DNA from: an uncultured Alistipes sp. | GTDB taxonomy: Bacteria; Bacteroidota; Bacteroidia; Bacteroidales; Rikenellaceae | Reading direction: 5' to 3' | Assembly: GCA_938014215.1 (NCBI GenBank) | Contig: CALLRW010000040.1 | Coordinates: 74,204-138,203 of the forward strand | DNA length: 64,000 bases | Part shown: positions 50,862-59,619 of the stretch, in pieces | Numbering within the stretch: position 1 is the first letter of the stretch | Layout: every line of letters starts with the position of its first letter | The notes under the pieces: model-generated | Told to the model about the DNA's origin: nothing | The model's input: the letters and a program-made list of their open reading frames with translations, nothing else | Databases searched by the model: none | Program-made: the position numbers and the translations under genes

Positions 50862-52936
50862 CATATACAAAATATTTACTTTTCTCAATATTGGTTGTCT
50901 GTCCATCCGTGCTGTCTGCGCAGGGAATCACCCGGCGTATTCACCAGATAGACGAGGTGACCGTATGGGGCAAACGGCCGATGAAGGAAATCGGCGTGCA
51001 GAAGACGAAGTTCGATTCACTCGCACTGAAAGAAAATATCGCCCTCTCGATGGCGGACATCCTGACGTTCAACTCGTCCGTGTTTGTCAAGAGCTACGGC
51101 CGCGCCACGCTCTCGACCGTCGCCTTCCGAGGCACGTCGCCCAGCCATACGCAGGTGACGTGGAACGGGATGCGCATCAACAACCCCATGCTCGGCATGA
51201 CCGACTTCTCCACCATTCCGTCCTACTTCATCGACCAGGCATCGCTGCTGCACGGTACTTCATCGGTGAACGAAACGGGCGGTGGACTGGGCGGTCTGGT
51301 CAAACTCGGCACGGCTCCTGAAGTCGCTGAAGGGTTCAACGCCCAGTACGTGCAGGGCATCGGCTCGTTCAAGACCTTCGATGAGTTCGCCCGCTTCACC
51401 TACGGAAGTGAGCGGTGGCACGTCTCCACCCGTGCGGTCTATTCTTCCTCGCCTAACGATTACAAGTACACCAACCACGACAAAAAGATAAACATCTACG
51501 ACGAGGATAAGAACATCGTCGGACAGTATCACCCGAAAGAGCGCAACCGCTCCGGGGCGTTCAAGGACCTGCATTTGCTTCAGGAAGTGTATTACAATAC
51601 CGGGAAAGGCGACCGTTTCGGGCTGAACGCCTGGTATATCAACTCCAACCGGGAACTTCCGATGTTGACGACCGACTATGGAGATGCAACCGACTTCGAG
51701 AACCGCCAGCGAGAACAGACGTTCCGCAGCGTCTTGTCCTGGGATCACATGAAAAGCAACTGGAAACTCGGCGTGAAAGGCGGTTACATACACACATGGA
51801 TGGCCTACGACTACAAGCGTGAGGTCGCACCTGACAACTGGGCGTCGATGACCCGCTCCCGCAGCAAGGTAAACACGTTTTACGGTCAGGCGGAGGGAGA
51901 GTATTCTTTGGATAAAAAATGGTTTTTCACCGCCAATGTATCGGCACACCAGCATTTGGTACGGAGCGAGGACAAGAACATCATCTTGCAGGACGGTGGC
52001 AAGGCCATCGTGGGCTATGACAAGGGGCGCGTGGAACTCTCCGGCTCCGTATCCGCCAAGTGGCAGCCGATAGACCGCTTGGGTATGTCGGTGGTACTGC
52101 GGGAAGAGATGTATGGTTCCGATTGGATTCCACTCATTCCGGCTTTCTTCATTGACGGTATCATTTCCCCGAAAGGAAATGTGATGCTGAAAGCATCCAT
52201 ATCGCGTAACTACCGTTTCCCAACTCTGAACGACCTATACTTTTTGCCGGGAGGTAATCCCAACCTGAAAAACGAACAAGGTTTCAGTTATGATGCCGGG
52301 GTGAGTTTCGATGTCGGCAAGAAAGGCATTTACAAGTTGAGCGGCGGTGCGAACTGGTTCGACTCCTACATCGACGACTGGATTATCTGGCTGCCCACCA
52401 CCAAGGGCTTCTTCTCGCCCCGCAACGTAAAGAAGGTCCACGCCTACGGCGTCGAGGTCAAAGCGAACTTCGCCGTGCAGCCGGCGAAAGATTGGCTCAT
52501 CGACTTGAACGGGTCCTATTCGTGGACACCCTCCATCAATGAAGGTGAGAAGATGTCGCCTGCTGACCAGTCAGTGGGCAAGCAGTTACCCTACGTGCCG
52601 AAGCACTCCGCATCGCTGACCGGACGGTTGTCGTGGCGGACTTGGGCGTTCCTTTACAAATGGGCGTTCTACTCGGAACGTTACACCATGTCGAGCAACG
52701 ACTATACGCTGACAGGACACCTGCCCGAATATTTCATGAGCAATGTCTCGTTGGAGAAAAACCTGTTTTTCAAACCGGTGGACATCCAGTTAAAATTCGC
52801 CGTCAACAACCTCTTCAACGAGGACTACCTTTCGGTACTCTCGCGCCCCATGCCCGGCATCAACTTCGAGTTCTTCATCGGCATTACCCCGAAGTTCGGG
52901 AAAAACAAGAAAAAGTCCGAAAATACAAATATGTAA
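50858..52936 (+). CDS. btuB: BtuB-type TonB-dependent cobalamin receptor
   Basis: A 692-residue outer-membrane receptor with a signal peptide (about 1-20, ending LSAQ). A short TonB-box-like region and plug domain follow: RRIHQIDEVTVWGKRP, MADILTFNSSVFVKSYGRAT, VAFRGTSPSHTQVTWNGMRI, then LHGTSSVNETGGGLGGLVKL. The rest is a beta barrel with many aromatic-ended strands and a late YRFPTLNDLYFLPGGNPNLK signature, common in TonB receptors of this size. Unlike SusC proteins it lacks a long N-terminal extension. With BtuG it forms the surface uptake complex. Its start overlaps the stop of the transposase-like gene. Confidence 0.93.
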   Translation: MTYTKYLLFSILVVCPSVLSAQGITRRIHQIDEVTVWGKRPMKEIGVQKTKFDSLALKENIALSMADILTFNSSVFVKSYGRATLSTVAFRGTSPSHTQVTWNGMRINNPMLGMTDFSTIPSYFIDQASLLHGTSSVNETGGGLGGLVKLGTAPEVAEGFNAQYVQGIGSFKTFDEFARFTYGSERWHVSTRAVYSSSPNDYKYTNHDKKINIYDEDKNIVGQYHPKERNRSGAFKDLHLLQEVYYNTGKGDRFGLNAWYINSNRELPMLTTDYGDATDFENRQREQTFRSVLSWDHMKSNWKLGVKGGYIHTWMAYDYKREVAPDNWASMTRSRSKVNTFYGQAEGEYSLDKKWFFTANVSAHQHLVRSEDKNIILQDGGKAIVGYDKGRVELSGSVSAKWQPIDRLGMSVVLREEMYGSDWIPLIPAFFIDGIISPKGNVMLKASISRNYRFPTLNDLYFLPGGNPNLKNEQGFSYDAGVSFDVGKKGIYKLSGGANWFDSYIDDWIIWLPTTKGFFSPRNVKKVHAYGVEVKANFAVQPAKDWLIDLNGSYSWTPSINEGEKMSPADQSVGKQLPYVPKHSASLTGRLSWRTWAFLYKWAFYSERYTMSSNDYTLTGHLPEYFMSNVSLEKNLFFKPVDIQLKFAVNNLFNEDYLSVLSRPMPGINFEFFIGITPKFGKNKKKSENTNM

Positions 52937-52940
52937 CGAT

Positions 52941-54080
52941 ATGAAAGCATTAAAGAATTTAAGCCTGCTGTTGCTACTTGTATTAGCATTCACAGGCTGC
53001 CACAATAAAAGTTCAAAACTCGCCGATTTCAACCGAACGGTCTATACACCTGAATACGCTTCGGGGTTTGACATAAAAGGTGCAGACGGCAAAAAGAGCG
53101 TATTGGTTACCGTCACGAACCCTTGGCAGGGCGCCGACAGCATCACTACGAACCTGTTCATTGCCCGTGATGACGAAGAGGTTCCGGCGGATTTCACCGG
53201 TCAGATGCTCAAGGGGGATGCCGAGCGCATCGTCTGCATGTCCTCGACCCATATCGCCATGCTCGACGCAATCGGCGAAACGGGACGCGTAGTCGGCGTG
53301 TCAGGCATCGACTACATCTCCAATCCCGACATTCAGGCACGGCGGGACAGCGTTGGAGATGTGGGCTACGAAGGGAACATCAATTACGAACTGCTGCTCT
53401 CGCTTGACCCCGACCTCGTGTTGCTTTACGGCGTGAACGGGGCAAGCTCGATGGAGGGTAAGCTCAAAGAGTTGGATATCCCGTTCATGTATGTCGGCGA
53501 TTACCTCGAAGAGTCTCCGCTGGGCAAAGCCGAATGGCTGGTGGCACTTTCGGAGGTTATCGGAAAACGGGCGGAGGGCGAAAAAGTATTCGCGGAAATC
53601 CCCGTCAGATACAATGTCCTGAAAAAGAAAGTAGCGGACAATATCCTCGACGCTCCGTCAGTCATGCTCAACACGCCTTACGGCGACAGCTGGTTCATGC
53701 CCTCGACCGAAAGCTATGTCGCCCGGTTAATCAAAGATGCCGGAGGCGATTACATCTACAAGAAGAACACAGGAAACGCTTCCGCGCCCATCGACCTCGA
53801 AGAGGCGTATCTGCTGGCCTCGCAAGCCGATATGTGGCTGCATGTGGGGATGGCGAACACGCTTGATGAACTGAAAGCCGCATGCCCGAAGTTCATCGAC
53901 ACCCGCTGTTTCCGTGGTGGACAGGTCTATAACAACAACGCCCGCACCAATGCTGCTGGCGGCAACGACTACTATGAGTCGGCGGTCGTAAATCCCGACC
54001 TCGTGCTGCGAGACCTCGTGAAGATATTCCACCCCGAACTGGTCGAGGAAGATTTCGTCTATTACAAGCAACTGAAATAG
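52941..54080 (+). CDS. btuF: BtuF-like cobalamin-binding lipoprotein
   Basis: A 379-residue lipoprotein (lipobox VLAFTGC, Cys about residue 20). The mature part has the two-lobed type III binding-protein pattern: ERIVCMSSTHIAMLDAIGET, VVGVSGIDYISNPDIQ, INYELLLSLDPDLVLLYGV, then FMPSTESYVARLIKDAGGDY and LVLRDLVKIFHPELVEED. Such proteins deliver corrinoids (or siderophores) to FecCD-type permeases. The BtuB-BtuF-BtuC-BtuD order and the cobalamin riboswitch upstream make cobalamin the probable substrate. It starts 4 bases after btuB and ends directly before btuC. Confidence 0.9.
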   Translation: MKALKNLSLLLLLVLAFTGCHNKSSKLADFNRTVYTPEYASGFDIKGADGKKSVLVTVTNPWQGADSITTNLFIARDDEEVPADFTGQMLKGDAERIVCMSSTHIAMLDAIGETGRVVGVSGIDYISNPDIQARRDSVGDVGYEGNINYELLLSLDPDLVLLYGVNGASSMEGKLKELDIPFMYVGDYLEESPLGKAEWLVALSEVIGKRAEGEKVFAEIPVRYNVLKKKVADNILDAPSVMLNTPYGDSWFMPSTESYVARLIKDAGGDYIYKKNTGNASAPIDLEEAYLLASQADMWLHVGMANTLDELKAACPKFIDTRCFRGGQVYNNNARTNAAGGNDYYESAVVNPDLVLRDLVKIFHPELVEEDFVYYKQLK

Positions 54081-55061
54081 ATGCGCTCCCGTTCCGCCAT
54101 ATTGTTTGCCATGCTGGCCGCCCTCACCCTTTTCCTGTTTCTGCTGGATTTGGCGGTGGGGGCAGTCGCCGTACCGCTCGGCGATGTATGGGCGGCTTTG
54201 ACGGGCGGCGACTGCCCGCGGGCGACGGCGAAAATTATACTGAATATCCGACTGATTAAGGCGGTGGTCGCGTTGCTGGCCGGAGCAGCTCTGTCGGTCA
54301 GCGGTCTTCAGATGCAAACCCTCTTCCGCAATCCTCTTGCCGGCCCCTACGTGCTCGGCATCAGTTCGGGCGCGAGCCTCGGCGTGGCACTCGTCGTGCT
54401 TGCAGGCTTCGGTTCGTCGATAGGCATTGCCGGGGCGGCTTGGCTCGGAGCGGCGCTCGTGCTGGTCGTCATCGCCGCCGTCGGCCACCGCATCAAGGAC
54501 ATCATGGTGATTCTGATTCTCGGCATGATGTTCTCGTCGGGAGTCGGCGCGATTGTACAGATATTGCAATATCTCAGCAAGGAAGAATCCCTGAAAGCCT
54601 TTGTCATTTGGACGATGGGGTCGCTCGGCGACGTGACCTTCGACCAGCTTGCGGTACTCGTCCCGTCGATTATCGCCGGACTGTTGTTGGCGGTGGTGAC
54701 GATCAAGCCGCTCAACTTACTGCTGTTCGGCGAGGAGTATGCCGTGACGATGGGGCTGAACATCCGACGCTCGCGCGGGCTGCTGTTCCTCTCCACGACG
54801 CTGCTTGCTGGTACGGTGACCGCCTTTTGCGGTCCGATAGGCTTCATCGGACTGGCCATGCCCCACGTCACGAGAATGCTGTTCCGCAACAGCGACCATC
54901 GGGTACTCGTACCGGGAACCGTTCTTTCGGGTGCGGCGGTGCTGCTTCTTTGCGACCTCGTTTCTAAAATGTTCACCCTGCCGATCAACGCCATCACCGC
55001 ATTGCTGGGAATCCCCATCGTGGTGTGGGTGGTCTTGCGCAATAAATCCGTCACCGCATGA
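54081..55061 (+). CDS. btuC: BtuC-type permease (FecCD family)
   Basis: A 326-residue, very hydrophobic protein with about ten membrane segments, typical for the FecCD family. Signature strings: GAALSVSGLQMQTLFRNPLA, GPYVLGISSGASLGVALVVL, VTAFCGPIGFIGLAMPHVTR and a final NAITALLGIPIVVWVVLR. It starts on the base after the btuF stop, and its last four bases overlap the btuD start (ATGA). It should form the membrane channel of the cobalamin ABC importer. Confidence 0.93.
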   Translation: MRSRSAILFAMLAALTLFLFLLDLAVGAVAVPLGDVWAALTGGDCPRATAKIILNIRLIKAVVALLAGAALSVSGLQMQTLFRNPLAGPYVLGISSGASLGVALVVLAGFGSSIGIAGAAWLGAALVLVVIAAVGHRIKDIMVILILGMMFSSGVGAIVQILQYLSKEESLKAFVIWTMGSLGDVTFDQLAVLVPSIIAGLLLAVVTIKPLNLLLFGEEYAVTMGLNIRRSRGLLFLSTTLLAGTVTAFCGPIGFIGLAMPHVTRMLFRNSDHRVLVPGTVLSGAAVLLLCDLVSKMFTLPINAITALLGIPIVVWVVLRNKSVTA

Positions 55062-55816
55062 TAAAGTTACACGATTTTTCCATAGGCTACGGCGAGCGCA
55101 CCTTGCTCTGCGAGGTGGAAACCACCATAGAAAAGGGCAGGCTGACTGCCCTTATCGGGCGCAACGGCACGGGCAAATCGACACTGCTTCGAGCCATCGC
55201 CGGACTGAACCGCCGTTATACCGGCCGAATCCTGCTCGACGGGCATAACGCCGCCGATATGCGAGCAGCAGAAATGGCCAGAACGCTGGCATTCGTCACG
55301 ACCGAGCGCACACGCATCGCCAATCTCAAATGCAAGGATGTCGTGGCTATCGGCCGCGCACCCTATACCAACTGGATTGGAAAGATGCAGGAGGTCGACA
55401 AGGAGATCGTCATGCGGTCGCTCGCCTCGGTGGGCATGGAGGCTTATGCGGAGCGCACGATGGACAAGATGTCGGACGGCGAGTGCCAGCGCATCATGAT
55501 CGCACGGGCGTTGGCGCAGGATACGCCGATTATCCTGCTCGACGAACCCACCTCGTTTCTCGATATGCCCAACCGCTACGAATTGTGTACACTGCTGGCA
55601 CGGCTGGCGCATGAAGAAAACAAGTGCATCCTTTTTTCCACGCACGAGCTGGATATCGCCCTCTCGCTTGCCGATGCGATAGCCCTTATCGACCCACCCC
55701 AGTTGTCGTATATGCCGACCGAAGAGATGCGCCGGAGCGGCTGCATCGAGCGGCTGTTCCGAAATAATTGTGTGACGTTCGATGCCACGACAGGATTCAT
55801 AAAAGTGGGACAATGA
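55058..55816 (+). CDS. btuD: BtuD-type ABC transporter ATPase
   Basis: A 252-residue ATPase with Walker A GRNGTGKST (about residues 34-42), an ABC signature in the variant form MSDGECQR, Walker B PIILLDEPTSFLD and the switch His in LFSTHELDIA. The A-loop aromatic residue is in FSIGYGE. It should drive the BtuC channel. Start overlaps btuC (ATGA) and stop overlaps the DUF2284 gene (ATGA), so all are translated together. The signature SDGE instead of SGGE is common in FepC/BtuD relatives. Confidence 0.93.
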   Translation: MIKLHDFSIGYGERTLLCEVETTIEKGRLTALIGRNGTGKSTLLRAIAGLNRRYTGRILLDGHNAADMRAAEMARTLAFVTTERTRIANLKCKDVVAIGRAPYTNWIGKMQEVDKEIVMRSLASVGMEAYAERTMDKMSDGECQRIMIARALAQDTPIILLDEPTSFLDMPNRYELCTLLARLAHEENKCILFSTHELDIALSLADAIALIDPPQLSYMPTEEMRRSGCIERLFRNNCVTFDATTGFIKVGQ

Positions 55817-56409
55817 CTAAGGAATATATCATAGAGAATTTCACAGCAAATATCAGCGTGGACGAATATATTTCACGCTTCCGGGACGAAAAACGTTTTG
55901 TCGAATTTTGCAAACAATGCCCCAACTACGGTAATAGTTGGGGATGCCCGCCGTTCGATTTCGATACCGGAGAATTTCTGCGCCAATATGAATATGCCCA
56001 CCTGATGGCCACGAAAATAATTCCGGTCGAGAAAAATATTCCGATAGACAGAACGCAGGAATTGATTAAACCGGAACGGCTCAGGATAGAAAGGGAATTG
56101 CTGGAAATGGAGCACAGATACGGAGGTCGGGCATTCGCCTATGTAGGAAAATGCCTATACTGTCCCGATTCCGAATGCGCCCGCAAATGCAACCGTCCTT
56201 GCCTGCATCCGGACAAAGTACGTCCCTCGCTTGAAGCATTCGGGTTCGATATGACACGAACACTCTCGGAACTTTTCGGGATAGAGCTGCTTTGGGGAAA
56301 GGATGGTATTCTACCGGAATATCTTGTGATTGTAAGCGGATTATTTCATAATTCGGCAGAAAATATTATCAGTCATACGAAGCGTAATCAGGATTCAGGA
56401 AACCTATAA
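55813..56409 (+). CDS. DUF2284 predicted metal-binding protein
   Basis: About 198 residues from the ATG at 55813, which overlaps the btuD stop (the frame extends to 55768 but lies inside btuD). Cys-rich pattern of DUF2284: CKQCPNYGNSWGCPPF near the N-terminus and CLYCPDSECARKCNRPCLHP in the middle, then VRPSLEAFGFD. The Cys spacing suggests a bound metal or an iron-sulfur cluster. No signal peptide, so cytoplasmic. Its coupling to the ABC importer suggests a step in corrinoid handling after import (for example reduction or ligand removal), which is inference. Followed by a hairpin. Confidence 0.85.
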   Translation: MTKEYIIENFTANISVDEYISRFRDEKRFVEFCKQCPNYGNSWGCPPFDFDTGEFLRQYEYAHLMATKIIPVEKNIPIDRTQELIKPERLRIERELLEMEHRYGGRAFAYVGKCLYCPDSECARKCNRPCLHPDKVRPSLEAFGFDMTRTLSELFGIELLWGKDGILPEYLVIVSGLFHNSAENIISHTKRNQDSGNL

Positions 56410-56434
56410 TCTTATTACCCTCATTGATAACAAA

Positions 56435-56468
56435 AGTCCCTGCAATCCGAATTATAGATTGAGGGACT
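56435..56468. terminator. Hairpin between convergent genes
   Basis: AGTCCCT-CAATC pairs with GATTG-AGGGACT (12 pairs, one bulged G) around a 9-base loop. It lies between the DUF2284 gene and the OmpA gene, which point at each other. No strong T run; it probably ends transcripts from both sides. Confidence 0.7.
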
Positions 56469-56489
56469 CGATGAAAGTGAATGTAAAAA

Positions 56490-57890
56490 CTAAAAGAACA
56501 ACTCTACTTTCGTATGCCTGTTGACTTCGACCGGTACATGGTCGGCTATGCCGCCTCTGCTTACCTTGACGATGCGTTCGATCGGTATGCCACGCTTTTT
56601 CAATTCTGCAACGATATAATCCGCTCTCGATGTACTTAATGAACCATTAAGCACAGGAGTTCCAGTCGAACTGTCGGCCGCACCGGTTACTCTCAAGGAT
56701 AATCCGTATTTCTTGGCCACGCGAGCCAGTTCATCAAGGTTAAGCATTTGGGAAGCATCCGTCAGGTGCGCCGTATTGAGGTTAAAAAAGAAATAGACAG
56801 GCGACCCGATGCAATTCCCGGCTTGTATGAGTTCCGTCCTTTCAGAGACGATTATGCCCGGTTTCTCGGCATCATCTCCGTTGTTGCCATATCCAATACT
56901 TGCAGAATCAAGCGGCGAGATTCCATCCCAATGCCGGTTTTTCAATCTTGCCCGTAGTGAGTTCAATCCGCTGTAATTATTTCTGGGATAACCTTGACGG
57001 CGGTCGGTCTCATCGTCATTAACCAGATGACCGTACTTGTCAAGCAATCCTTCTATTTCCAGAATTTTCTTCAATTCTGCGACCGTCCGTCGGTTGCGGT
57101 CGTACCAGTCTTTATAACGCTTGTTTTCTCCGGATAAGATATTGGCATGATCCACGAGCCACTCATTCTGACGAATGTAAGATGTCGCATCAACCGCGCG
57201 TTTCCAACCGACCTTTCCGAGATGAAACGTGAAACCGGCGGTCAGCGATACCATGTGGTCGCCGAGGCGGTTCGGGCGTCCGTAACCATCGAAGTCCTGA
57301 AAGGTGGTCGTGCCGGAGAGTTCCAACATGGCACTTACTCGTTTGGAAATCCGATATTCTCCCTGTACGCCATACGAAACAGTAAAGGGATTATTCCCGT
57401 TAGAGGCATTGTGCAACAGGCCGACACCGGCAAAGGGAGCAAGATTCCAGCGTACCTGTTCTTGCCGGGCATATCTGCAGCCAAGGACATTCCACAGCAG
57501 ATCCGCATGGATATGGTGGTAGTCCTGATTGGACAATGTTCCATCTTTGAACTGCACACCGCTGTAATTGATACGTGCGCCGACGGACGGAGTGAACCAT
57601 TTTCCGACTGCGAAACTGTACGAGGGTTTCAAGCGTCCGAAGAGGTCTTCGCAGCCGAGAGGTGTGCCGAGAAAGGCGGACGTACCCCCGGCAATACTGA
57701 CAAACCAGTTGCCAGTCAGGGATGCCGGAAGTACCACTCCGTCAAGATAGACGGGCTGTATCGGTTGCAGTTCCTCCGAGACATTATAGTACGGTGTATG
57801 TTGTACAGTATCCACCTGTACGGGTTGTATACTTGCCTGTGCCTGCAACGTGCAAAGCACGGCCAATATAAAAAAGATTTGTTTCGTCAT
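56490..57890 (-). CDS. OmpA-family outer-membrane protein
   Basis: A 466-residue protein with a signal peptide (about 1-19). A beta-barrel N-terminal part (about 55-235) has alternating strands (NWFVSIAGGTSAFLG, PSYSFAVGKWFTPSVGARIN, DHMVSLTAGFTFHLGK). A helical middle follows, then a C-terminal OmpA/MotB-type peptidoglycan-binding domain (about 360-466): VYFFFNLNTAHLTDASQMLN, then SLRVTGAADSSTGTPVLNGS and STSRADYIVAELKKRGIP. The domain end is shorter than usual. It lies between the B12 island and the relaxase gene. It may serve mating-pair contact or be cargo; sequence cannot decide. Confidence 0.88.
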   Translation of the reverse strand: MTKQIFFILAVLCTLQAQASIQPVQVDTVQHTPYYNVSEELQPIQPVYLDGVVLPASLTGNWFVSIAGGTSAFLGTPLGCEDLFGRLKPSYSFAVGKWFTPSVGARINYSGVQFKDGTLSNQDYHHIHADLLWNVLGCRYARQEQVRWNLAPFAGVGLLHNASNGNNPFTVSYGVQGEYRISKRVSAMLELSGTTTFQDFDGYGRPNRLGDHMVSLTAGFTFHLGKVGWKRAVDATSYIRQNEWLVDHANILSGENKRYKDWYDRNRRTVAELKKILEIEGLLDKYGHLVNDDETDRRQGYPRNNYSGLNSLRARLKNRHWDGISPLDSASIGYGNNGDDAEKPGIIVSERTELIQAGNCIGSPVYFFFNLNTAHLTDASQMLNLDELARVAKKYGLSLRVTGAADSSTGTPVLNGSLSTSRADYIVAELKKRGIPIERIVKVSRGGIADHVPVEVNRHTKVELFF

Positions 57891-57944
57891 ATTCCAATGA
57901 TATTATTCGTTATACTTTTTGATTTGTCATGAGACGTATGCCAC

Positions 57945-59402
57945 TTACCGTTTGGGTTTCTTGCCAATGGCCGGACGCATCATGCGGCTCGCCATCCTCA
58001 TGCTGCGGAGTGCCCATGCACGGTTGTCCTCGTCCTCATCGCGCCCCCATTTCAGGTCGCTGCCGCCACCTCCGCCGCCACGAGTTTCGGCAAAAGTGGT
58101 GGCATCATCGACCATACCGAGAAACAGCATCGTCGCGCAGTGCATCACGTCTGTACCTTGTTCCGCTATGGACTGGACGAGCGAGCCGTCGAACAGTTGC
58201 CGTTCCGCCACGTCCATCTGTGCCGATACGTTCCTATACTCGCCGACCACATTTTCCAGCAGGACATCCTTGAGCAACGTGTCCACTTTGGAATGTATAT
58301 CATGGGAGTATTTGTAGGCTTCCTCCTTGAGTTCCCCGGTACGTTCCTCAATGGCATCCATGTTCTCTTTCAGCTCGGCAAGCTGCCGGTCAGCCGTCTG
58401 TAACTTCTCCTGCTTGTCTGCCAGTTGCCTGTTGATGCCTGCCAGCTCTTTCTCCAGACTTTTAACTTGTGCGGCTAATTGTTCCGCATCGCCCTTGTTC
58501 GCTTTCAAATCCTGTTCGGCTGCCGATAGCAGAGCCTCTTTTTCGGCTTTCGACTTCTCAAGGTTATCGACCATTGTCGTAAGCCCCTTGACCCTGCGCT
58601 CTGCCAGACGGATGTCCGATTGAAGGGTTGCCAGCACCTTTTGGTGGCGGTCTATATTTTCCTCGATGGTCGTACATTCTTCCGATAGCATACGGCGGTA
58701 TTCTTCGGTAGTCCTGTGCCGTGCGCCTGTTTCGGATATGCTTGTTCCTCTCGACATTCCCCACCTTGTATTGACTTCGGCGAAAAAGTCGGTATGAAGC
58801 TGTTTCATCCTTGCGCTGTATTCAAACTTGTCCTTTCCGGCGAATATTTCCTTGTACGCAAAGCGGCCGTCTTTGATTGGCAACAAAGTACAATGCACAT
58901 GAGGGTTCAATTCGTCAAGGTGTACGATGAATGCGGCGATGTTCTGCTCGCCATATTTGCCACTCACGAATGAATAGACGTCTTTCGCCCAGCGTTCAAT
59001 ATCGCTCATTCTTTTGATACGGGTATTGTTCGCACCTTCATCAAAATCCACGTTCTGCGTGCCGAACGCGAGTTCGTGCATCCGCTTACGGGAACCGCCG
59101 AAAATGAAGTTCACCACCGTGCGGTACTTCGGTTCTGCCAGTCCTTCGTTGGGGTCTTTGATTCCACGCCTCTCCAATATGTCCGCCATCCGTTCGGGAA
59201 TGTTGCGGCTCGTGTCAATGGGACGTACCTTGCCTCCGGGCGCAATCTCGAAGTTCAGGTGTTTGCGTGTGGGGTCGTAATTCCCCTTATTCATAGCGTA
59301 CTTTTCCGCCCTTTCACTGCGGTCACGCAAATGTTCGTTGCTTTGGGCTGCGGTGATGCCTTTCGACACCTGCATATCAAGTACCTGTTTTTGATCTGCC
59401 AT
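57945..59402 (-). CDS. MobV-type relaxase
   Basis: About 485 residues from the ATG at 59402, which has AAAGAG in front; the frame continues upstream to a TTG at 59426. The N-terminal part (GITAAQSNEHLRDRSERAEK, NYDPTRKHLNFEIAPGGKV) and the HUH-like box HLDELNPHVH (residues 161-170) fit the MobV/Pre group of relaxases, which nick oriT and stay bound to the 5' end. A long coiled coil (about 240-390) follows, and the C-terminus is basic with a Gly run. The likely oriT lies directly upstream. The catalytic residue in MobV is either a Tyr or a His of motif I; it cannot be assigned here with certainty. Confidence 0.9.
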   Translation of the reverse strand: MADQKQVLDMQVSKGITAAQSNEHLRDRSERAEKYAMNKGNYDPTRKHLNFEIAPGGKVRPIDTSRNIPERMADILERRGIKDPNEGLAEPKYRTVVNFIFGGSRKRMHELAFGTQNVDFDEGANNTRIKRMSDIERWAKDVYSFVSGKYGEQNIAAFIVHLDELNPHVHCTLLPIKDGRFAYKEIFAGKDKFEYSARMKQLHTDFFAEVNTRWGMSRGTSISETGARHRTTEEYRRMLSEECTTIEENIDRHQKVLATLQSDIRLAERRVKGLTTMVDNLEKSKAEKEALLSAAEQDLKANKGDAEQLAAQVKSLEKELAGINRQLADKQEKLQTADRQLAELKENMDAIEERTGELKEEAYKYSHDIHSKVDTLLKDVLLENVVGEYRNVSAQMDVAERQLFDGSLVQSIAEQGTDVMHCATMLFLGMVDDATTFAETRGGGGGGSDLKWGRDEDEDNRAWALRSMRMASRMMRPAIGKKPKR

Positions 59403-59619
59403 ACTCTTTTCGTGTTGTTTGGACAATCCGTCCTGTCCCAGCTTGCTGCTTGCCCGGACAGCCTACCGACGGTCGGAGACCTATCGGGGTATTAGGCTCC
59501 CCCTTCCCTTTGTTTCGTGGCAGACGGGCAAGCCCGTGTGCCTCCTATAACCGGCAGGATAACCGTTAAGGGATGGAGGTGGATTGTTCGCGTTATACAA
59601 TCTGTTTTCGACTCCCGGT
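59403..59619. other. Probable oriT region
   Basis: The gap between the relaxase gene and its accessory gene holds several inverted repeats: GGACA (59421-59425) with TGTCC (59434-59438), CCGAC-G-GTCGG (59466-59476), and ACGGGC-AA-GCCCGT (59524-59537). It has no convincing gene. oriT sites usually lie directly next to the relaxase gene and contain such repeats. The nick site itself cannot be named from sequence alone. Confidence 0.6.
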
